A model generated the notes under the pieces. That model was not told the origin of the DNA. It was given only the letters and a program-made list of their open reading frames with translations, and did not search any database. Below, piece after piece: positions 7,501-10,630 of a stretch of DNA of 10,630 nucleotides (the first letter of the stretch is position 1; every line of letters starts with the position of its first letter). Source of the stretch: Eubacteriales Family XIII. Incertae Sedis bacterium. Its GTDB lineage: Bacteria; Bacillota; Clostridia; Peptostreptococcales; Anaerovoracaceae. The stretch spans positions 1-10,630 of the forward strand of contig JAIRSA010000227.1 in NCBI GenBank assembly GCA_031255695.1, given 5' to 3'. The position numbers and the translations under genes were made by a program.

Positions 7501-8421
7501 TTATGGCAGGATATTGCCCGCTGCCATGAATATTTCGTACCACTCTTCGCGCGTTATGCTCACCTCGGCGGCCTTTATGCAGTCCTTCAGGCGCCCTATG
7601 TTCATCGTTCCGGTCAGCGGCTGGATCTTCGCGGGATGCCGCAATATCCAGGCAATGGCCATGGTGGTGCTGTTCACGCCGTACTTCTTGCCCAATTCGT
7701 CCAGTTTGGCGTTGAGTTCCGGGAATTTCGGGTTGCCGATGAACACGCCCTCGAAGAATCCGTACTGGAACGGGGACCATGCCTGCACGGTAATGTCCGA
7801 GAGGCGGCAGAAATCCAGCACGTCGCCGTCCCTGTCAACAGCGAAGCCGTCCTCCATGTTCACATGGATGCCCCGCGATATCATGGTCGCGTTCGTTATG
7901 CTCAGCTCAAGCTGGTTCACTATTATCGGCTGGCCCAGATATTTCTTCAGCAGCTTGATCTGCATCGGGGTCTGGTTCGAGACGCCGAAATTGCGCACCT
8001 TGCCGCTGCTGTGGAGGATGTCGAAGGCCTCCGCCACCTCTTCCGGCTCGACCAGCGCGTCGGGGCGGTGCAGCAGCAGTATGTCAAGATAGTCGGTCTT
8101 CAGGCGCTTCAGGCTGCCGTCCACCGCTTCCAGGATGTGCTCTTTGGAAAAATCGAACATCTTGCCGGGATGGATCCCGCATTTAGACTGTATTATGAAC
8201 TTCTCCCTAATATCGGCGTTCATATGGGCGGCTTCCGCGAACAAGGACTCGCTAAGCCCGTCATTGTAGATGTCGGCATGGTCGAAGAAATAGGCCCCTT
8301 CGTCCAGCGCCGCCTGCACAAAGGCCTCAGCCTCCGCCCGGCCCAATTTGTTGATGCGCCAGCAGCCTACGCCTATGACCGGCACTTCCAGGTTTGAAAC
8401 ACCAAGTTTCTGCTTTCTCAT
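7501..8421 (-). CDS. NAD(P)H-dependent aldo/keto reductase (YdhF-like)
   Basis: Starting at the ATG at 8421 gives 306 residues beginning MRKQKLGVSNLEVPVIGVG, which matches the usual start of the family. GGAAGGAG lies seven bases upstream. An in-frame ATG at 8445 would add eight residues, but it would place that ribosome site inside the gene. The protein is a single (beta/alpha)8 barrel with the AKR catalytic tetrad visible: D47 (FFDHADIY), Y52, K80 (QSKCG) and H118 (LLLHRPD). The C-terminal GTMNIGRLKDC segment corresponds to the phosphate/cofactor-binding part. Such enzymes reduce aldehydes or ketones in the cytoplasm; the substrate here is unknown. It is the first gene of an apparent two-gene unit with thiC and has an unusual leader containing three repeated hairpins. 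Confidence 0.92.
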   Translation of the reverse strand: MRKQKLGVSNLEVPVIGVGCWRINKLGRAEAEAFVQAALDEGAYFFDHADIYNDGLSESLFAEAAHMNADIREKFIIQSKCGIHPGKMFDFSKEHILEAVDGSLKRLKTDYLDILLLHRPDALVEPEEVAEAFDILHSSGKVRNFGVSNQTPMQIKLLKKYLGQPIIVNQLELSITNATMISRGIHVNMEDGFAVDRDGDVLDFCRLSDITVQAWSPFQYGFFEGVFIGNPKFPELNAKLDELGKKYGVNSTTMAIAWILRHPAKIQPLTGTMNIGRLKDCIKAAEVSITREEWYEIFMAAGNILP

Positions 8422-8466
8422 TTCATGGCTCCTTCCATTTGACATATGGCAATAAGGGCGGCCTTC

Positions 8467-8604
8467 CCCGCCTGATGGATTTCAGGCATCCGGCAGCATG
8501 CCCTACGCGCCCTGCCCGGCCTAACCCGCCCGATGGATTCCAAAAGGCAAGATCCTGGCCGGGGCGCATGTGTGGGCATTCCCCCGCCTGATGGATTTCA
8601 GGCG
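8467..8604 (-). repeat. Three-copy hairpin repeat with exact 58-base period
   Basis: The motif CCCGCCTGATGGATTTCAGG plus a final C starts at 8467 and again, identically over 21 bases, at 8583. A degenerate copy, CCCGCCCGATGGATTCCA, starts at 8525. Both intervals are exactly 58 bases. In the outer two copies GCCTGA pairs with TCAGGC around a TGGATT loop (8470-8487; CGCCTGA/TCAGGCG at 8585-8604), while the middle copy has lost the right arm. The intervening 37-40 bases are not alike. The array lies in the probable 5' leader of the AKR-thiC unit. Confidence 0.75.
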
Positions 8605-8617
8605 TCATACATAGAGA

Positions 8618-8645
8618 TATTTATTCCCATTATCTGAAATTCCAA
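8618..8645 (-). promoter_or_regulatory. Candidate promoter for the AKR-thiC unit
   Basis: On the minus strand TTGGAA (8640-8645) and TAAATA (8618-8623) are 16 bases apart. Transcription would begin near 8611 and produce a leader of about 190 bases containing all three 58-base-period repeats. The match is moderate and the region is AT-rich. Confidence 0.35.
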
Positions 8646-8710
8646 CCATTAAATATTATTATTTCGAACTATTTTAGGACTGTTTATTTGCGGCATTTTC
8701 AGCGTTTTGG

Positions 8711-8739
8711 TTGAAAAACGCATCCCTTTGTGATATATT
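8711..8739 (+). promoter_or_regulatory. Promoter of the zinc-ribbon gene cluster
   Basis: TTGAAA (8711-8716) and TATATT (8734-8739) are separated by the optimal 17 bases in an AT-rich stretch. Transcription would start near 8746, giving a leader of about 80 bases before the first zinc-ribbon gene. It is the strongest plus-strand promoter match in the gap and probably serves the whole cluster. Confidence 0.65.
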
Positions 8740-8777
8740 TATTTAAAGCCACTACTGTTCACCTAGCAAAAAATGCG

Positions 8778-8797
8778 GCAGGGCGCCGATGCCCTGC
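8778..8797 (+). promoter_or_regulatory. Leader stem-loop before the first zinc-ribbon gene
   Basis: GCAGGGC and GCCCTGC form a perfect 7-base stem around GCCGAT in the short leader, 15 bases before the AAGGAG ribosome site. No T-run follows, so it is not a terminator. It could protect the transcript's 5' end or bind a regulator; no function can be read from sequence. Confidence 0.4.
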
Positions 8798-8823
8798 TCA
8801 TATTGGAAATAAAAGGAGATGAC

Positions 8824-9570
8824 ATGCCAGCACAGACTTGCGGCCAATGCGCGGCCATGATCCCGGAGGGCGAAAACTTCTGCCCGGCCTGCGGCACGCC
8901 GATCTACAGGCAAGATGGCTTCGAAGAGCCCGGCGCGCAGCAACACAGCGATGGGCATGGCGGCGGCCAGACAACTGACGCGGGCAGCCAGACAGTCGGC
9001 GTTGGCAACCAGACAGCCGGCGCGGGCTTCGGGCAAGAAGGCTTTGAAAAGCTTGGCGCGGGCTTCGGGCAAGAAGGCTTCGAAAAGCCCGGCGCGCAGC
9101 AGCGCGGCGAGGGACCGGGCGGCGACCGGCCAACCGGCTCTGGCAACCAGACAGCCGGCGCGGGCTTCGGGCAAGAAGGCTTTGAAAAGCCGCACTATGA
9201 TCAGGCGTATGCAGCTGGCGGCTACTATCCGCCGGGCTATGGCGCCCCGCCGGGCTATGACGCCCCGCCAGGCTATGGTGCCCCGCCGGGGCAGCCGCCC
9301 CCGTCATATGTCTACATATACTCAGGGCTGCCCCAAGATCAGGGGCCGACCAGCGCGGGTTCGTATTTAGGCCACATCGTGCTGTACTCCCTAGGGGTTA
9401 TAGGCCTGGTGCTTGCGATCATTTTCATGAGGGATACTTCAAGGACCCAGAATTTCAGGAATTTTACCAAGGCGTTCTTGATTTTGAACGCAGTAAGCAT
9501 GGCGTTTGCCCTTATTATGTGCCTATTATTCTATAGCTCCTTGTTTTGGTTCTTTTATAGAACGCTTTGA
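8824..9570 (+). CDS. Zinc-ribbon, repeat-linker, two-helix membrane protein (first of three)
   Basis: The ATG at 8824 is preceded by AAGGAG at ideal spacing and gives 248 residues; a start at 8773 would leave this ribosome site unused. An N-terminal zinc ribbon has C6, C9, C20 and C23 (CX2C-X10-CX2C). Residues about 30-135 are Gly/Gln-rich, with 12-residue repeats built on GAGFGQEGFEKP and GNQTAGA units, followed by PPGYGA/PPGYDA hexapeptides at 136-159 that resemble XYPPX tails. Residues 174-248 form a compact membrane domain, SYLGH...AIIFMRDTSR...NFRNFTKAFLIL, with helices near 185-201 and 217-243. No signal peptide is present, so ribbon and linker probably face the cytoplasm. The layout resembles the uncharacterised zinc-ribbon membrane proteins common in Firmicutes. 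The next gene starts 28 bases on. Function is unknown; a membrane scaffold or stress sensor is speculation. Confidence 0.85.
   Translation: MPAQTCGQCAAMIPEGENFCPACGTPIYRQDGFEEPGAQQHSDGHGGGQTTDAGSQTVGVGNQTAGAGFGQEGFEKLGAGFGQEGFEKPGAQQRGEGPGGDRPTGSGNQTAGAGFGQEGFEKPHYDQAYAAGGYYPPGYGAPPGYDAPPGYGAPPGQPPPSYVYIYSGLPQDQGPTSAGSYLGHIVLYSLGVIGLVLAIIFMRDTSRTQNFRNFTKAFLILNAVSMAFALIMCLLFYSSLFWFFYRTL
9004..9190 (+). repeat. Duplicated segments within the first zinc-ribbon gene
   Basis: A 49-base segment starting GGCAACCAGACAGCCGGCGC occurs identically at 9004-9052 and 9142-9190. Its 34-base core starting GGCGCGGGCTTCGGGCAAGA also occurs at 9055-9088, 36 bases after the first copy, with one silent T-to-C change. 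The copies encode GAGFGQEGFEK. Near-identity at the DNA level points to recent in-frame duplication. Confidence 0.85.
9229..9300 (+). repeat. 18-base repeats encoding PPGYGA hexapeptides
   Basis: Three successive 18-base units encode PPGYGA, PPGYDA and PPGYGA, followed by a diverged PPGQPP unit. They form the proline/tyrosine-rich end of the linker, just ahead of the membrane domain. Confidence 0.8.
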
Positions 9571-9598
9571 TGACAGTAAGCAGTAATTGGAGGTAAAC

Positions 9599-10366
9599 AT
9601 GGCACAGAAAACTTGCCCAGTATGCGGCGGCGCCATTTCCGAGTGGGAAAAACCCTGCCCGCATTGCGGCATAGTCCCTGATAACACACAGCCTAGGCAA
9701 GGGCAGCCTAGTTTCGGCGGCGGCACGCCGCCGGGGCAGCAGCCTGGTTTCGGCGGCCACACGCCGCCGGGGCAGCAGCCTGGGTTCGACAGCAACACGC
9801 CGCCAGGGCAGCAGCCCGGCTTCGACAGCCACACGCAGCCGGGGCAGCAGCCTGGCTTCGACAACTATGCGCAGCCGGGGCAGCAGCCTGGGTTCGACTG
9901 CTATGCACCGCCGGGGCAGCAGCCTGGCTTCGACGGCTATACGCAGCCTGGGCAGCAGCCTGGCTTCGACGGCTATGCGCAGCCTGGGCAGCAGCCTGGA
10001 TTTGACGGCTATGCGCCACCTGGGCAGCAGCCTGGGTTCGGAGGCTACACGCCGCCGCCAGGGCAGCCCGGATACGGCGCTTATTCCCAGCCATATGGAG
10101 GCGCGGACAACAGACCGGTTTCTGTCTCTTCCTACTTGGGGCATTACCTTCTGTATTGCATACCGATCGCTGGCATCATTATTGCCATTATCCATATGCG
10201 CGACGCTTCGCGCCCATTGGATTTCAGGAATTTCGCGAAAGGCGTGCTGATATTGCAGATCGTATACTTCTGCATAATCGCTTTATTCACAGGGTGCATC
10301 ATTACAACGGCAATGGCAGAGTTCACCAGTAATACTATGGACACAGTGATAAACGATATTATTTAA
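9599..10366 (+). CDS. Zinc-ribbon, repeat-linker, two-helix membrane protein (second of three)
   Basis: GGAGG five bases ahead of the ATG at 9599 fixes the start, giving 255 residues. The zinc ribbon has C6, C9, C20 and C23, with the same spacing as the upstream gene. Residues 31-162 consist almost entirely of a 12-residue repeat of the form T/A-P/Q-PGQQPGFDGY, nine clear units plus a degenerate one on each side. The C-terminal domain (about 172-255), SYLGH...AIIHMRDASR...DFRNFAKGVLIL, is plainly homologous to that of the preceding gene, with helices near 182-198 and 214-238. The tail after the second helix is longer and ends in TMDTVINDII. The two proteins thus share both ends but have unrelated middle repeats. 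The gene lies 28 bases after the first one and 64 bases before the third, so they are probably cotranscribed. Function is unknown. Confidence 0.87.
   Translation: MAQKTCPVCGGAISEWEKPCPHCGIVPDNTQPRQGQPSFGGGTPPGQQPGFGGHTPPGQQPGFDSNTPPGQQPGFDSHTQPGQQPGFDNYAQPGQQPGFDCYAPPGQQPGFDGYTQPGQQPGFDGYAQPGQQPGFDGYAPPGQQPGFGGYTPPPGQPGYGAYSQPYGGADNRPVSVSSYLGHYLLYCIPIAGIIIAIIHMRDASRPLDFRNFAKGVLILQIVYFCIIALFTGCIITTAMAEFTSNTMDTVINDII
9689..10084 (+). repeat. 36-base in-frame tandem repeat (minisatellite) in the second zinc-ribbon gene
   Basis: Nine consecutive 36-base units fill 9725-10048, each encoding a 12-residue block with an invariant PGQQPGF core. A degenerate unit precedes (9689-9724, QPRQGQPSFGGG) and another follows (10049-10084, TPPPGQPGYGAY). 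Variation is concentrated in the last three and first two residues of each unit. Units 5-8 are the most alike, suggesting recent expansion in the middle. Lengths stay multiples of three, so the frame is never broken. Confidence 0.92.
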
Positions 10367-10430
10367 ATTAATGGCTCGGCCTGCTGCGATACTGCGGTTC
10401 TGGCTATAACAAAAAAGAGAGGTTTGATCC

Positions 10431-10630
10431 ATGGCATTTTGCAGCAATTGCGGCACATTTGTGCCGGACAGCGAAGATACATGCAAAATATGCGGATGGC
10501 ATGTGCCCCCTATCGGCGATCAGCAGGGACGGAACGCAGGGCAGGCGCAGGGCACGCCCATATGGCAGGTGCCCCCTGCCAGCGCCCAACAGGGCCAGCA
10601 AGATGGCGCGGGGCAAGCGCAGGACGGCCC
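10431..10630 (+). CDS. Zinc-ribbon protein with Gln/Gly-rich linker (third of three), 3' end off the window
   Basis: The ATG at 10431, after AGAGG eight bases upstream, opens 66 codons that run off the right edge. C4, C7, C18 and C21 (CX2C-X10-CX2C) form a zinc ribbon with the same spacing as the two genes before it. From about residue 30 the sequence becomes Gln/Gly/Ala-rich (QAQGTP, SAQQGQQDGAGQAQDG), a third kind of low-complexity linker. By analogy a two-helix membrane domain should follow outside the window, but this cannot be seen. The 64-base gap from the second gene has no terminator, so cotranscription is likely. Confidence 0.82.
   Translation, partial: MAFCSNCGTFVPDSEDTCKICGWHVPPIGDQQGRNAGQAQGTPIWQVPPASAQQGQQDGAGQAQDG

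Larger units (their letters stand above)
8422..8823. other. Divergent control region between the AKR-thiC unit and the zinc-ribbon genes
   Basis: About 400 bases without a credible gene. The left part (8467-8604) is GC-rich and holds the 58-base-period repeats; the right part (8605-8760) is AT-rich with a minus-strand promoter candidate (8618-8645) and a good plus-strand promoter (8711-8739). A stem-loop lies at 8778-8797. No TPP riboswitch core (CUGAGA box or the conserved GAUCUGGAUAAU region) was found on the minus strand. Confidence 0.6.

Noticed and set aside
6022..8397. 791-codon plus-strand open frame
   Set aside because: It is exactly antisense to the well-supported thiC and aldo/keto reductase genes, spans their junction, shows no recognisable domain and is rich in His/Arg/Ala as expected from a GC-rich shadow frame.
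8467..8604. Small CRISPR array
   Set aside because: Only three copies, repeats of about 21 bases with the middle one degenerate, no cas gene in the window, and location in a gene leader. The regular 58-base period is notable but not enough.
8422..8620. TPP riboswitch upstream of the AKR-thiC unit
   Set aside because: The minus strand was scanned for the CUGAGA box and the conserved GAUCUGGAUAAU-like segment; neither is present.
9515..10195. Minus-strand 226-codon frame made of LLPRLRIAVEA-like repeats
   Set aside because: It is the reverse complement of the 36-base tandem repeat in the second zinc-ribbon gene. Any frame through such an array looks repetitive; there is no independent start signal.

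Overview
The window looks like chromosomal DNA from a fairly GC-rich, Gram-positive-type bacterium, probably of the Clostridia. Coding regions are rich in G and C, intergenic promoter regions are strikingly AT-rich, ribosome binding sites are strong AAGGAG types, and ATA and AGG codons are common. The gene content (secreted GH3 glycosidase, HxlR regulator, CopA, short-form ThiC, zinc-ribbon membrane proteins) fits that group. The taxonomic call is an inference from style, not from a marker gene.

Layout, left to right. (1) 1-2664, minus strand: a large secreted glycoside hydrolase family 3 enzyme, cut by the left edge. It is open over 888 codons, and everything on the plus strand opposite it is antisense shadow. 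Its leader (2665-2973) is about 300 bases long and holds a nested 68-base hairpin. (2) 3020-3397, minus: a small HxlR-family winged-helix regulator. It is divergent from (3) 3664-5967, plus: a CopA-type Cu+ P1B-ATPase. The shared spacer carries three dyads around a candidate copA promoter. (4) 6154-7467 and 7501-8421, minus: an aldo/keto reductase followed after 33 bases by thiC (or a ThiC paralogue), convergent with copA. Their 5' leader contains three copies of a hairpin motif at an exact 58-base spacing and no recognisable TPP riboswitch. (5) 8824-10630, plus: a tandem set of three paralogue-like genes, each starting with a four-cysteine zinc ribbon followed by a Gly/Gln/Pro-rich repetitive linker. 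The first two end in a shared two-helix membrane domain; the third runs off the right edge. The second holds a clean 36-base in-frame tandem repeat.

How they work together: the GH3 enzyme is for plant-type polysaccharide use, HxlR/CopA is a candidate copper or redox stress module, AKR-thiC is a candidate two-gene operon, and the zinc-ribbon cluster has no assigned function. The most novel-looking parts are the zinc-ribbon/repeat/two-TM family, the 58-base-period leader array, and the HxlR-copA arrangement. No tRNA, rRNA, transposase, CRISPR array or integration site was seen.
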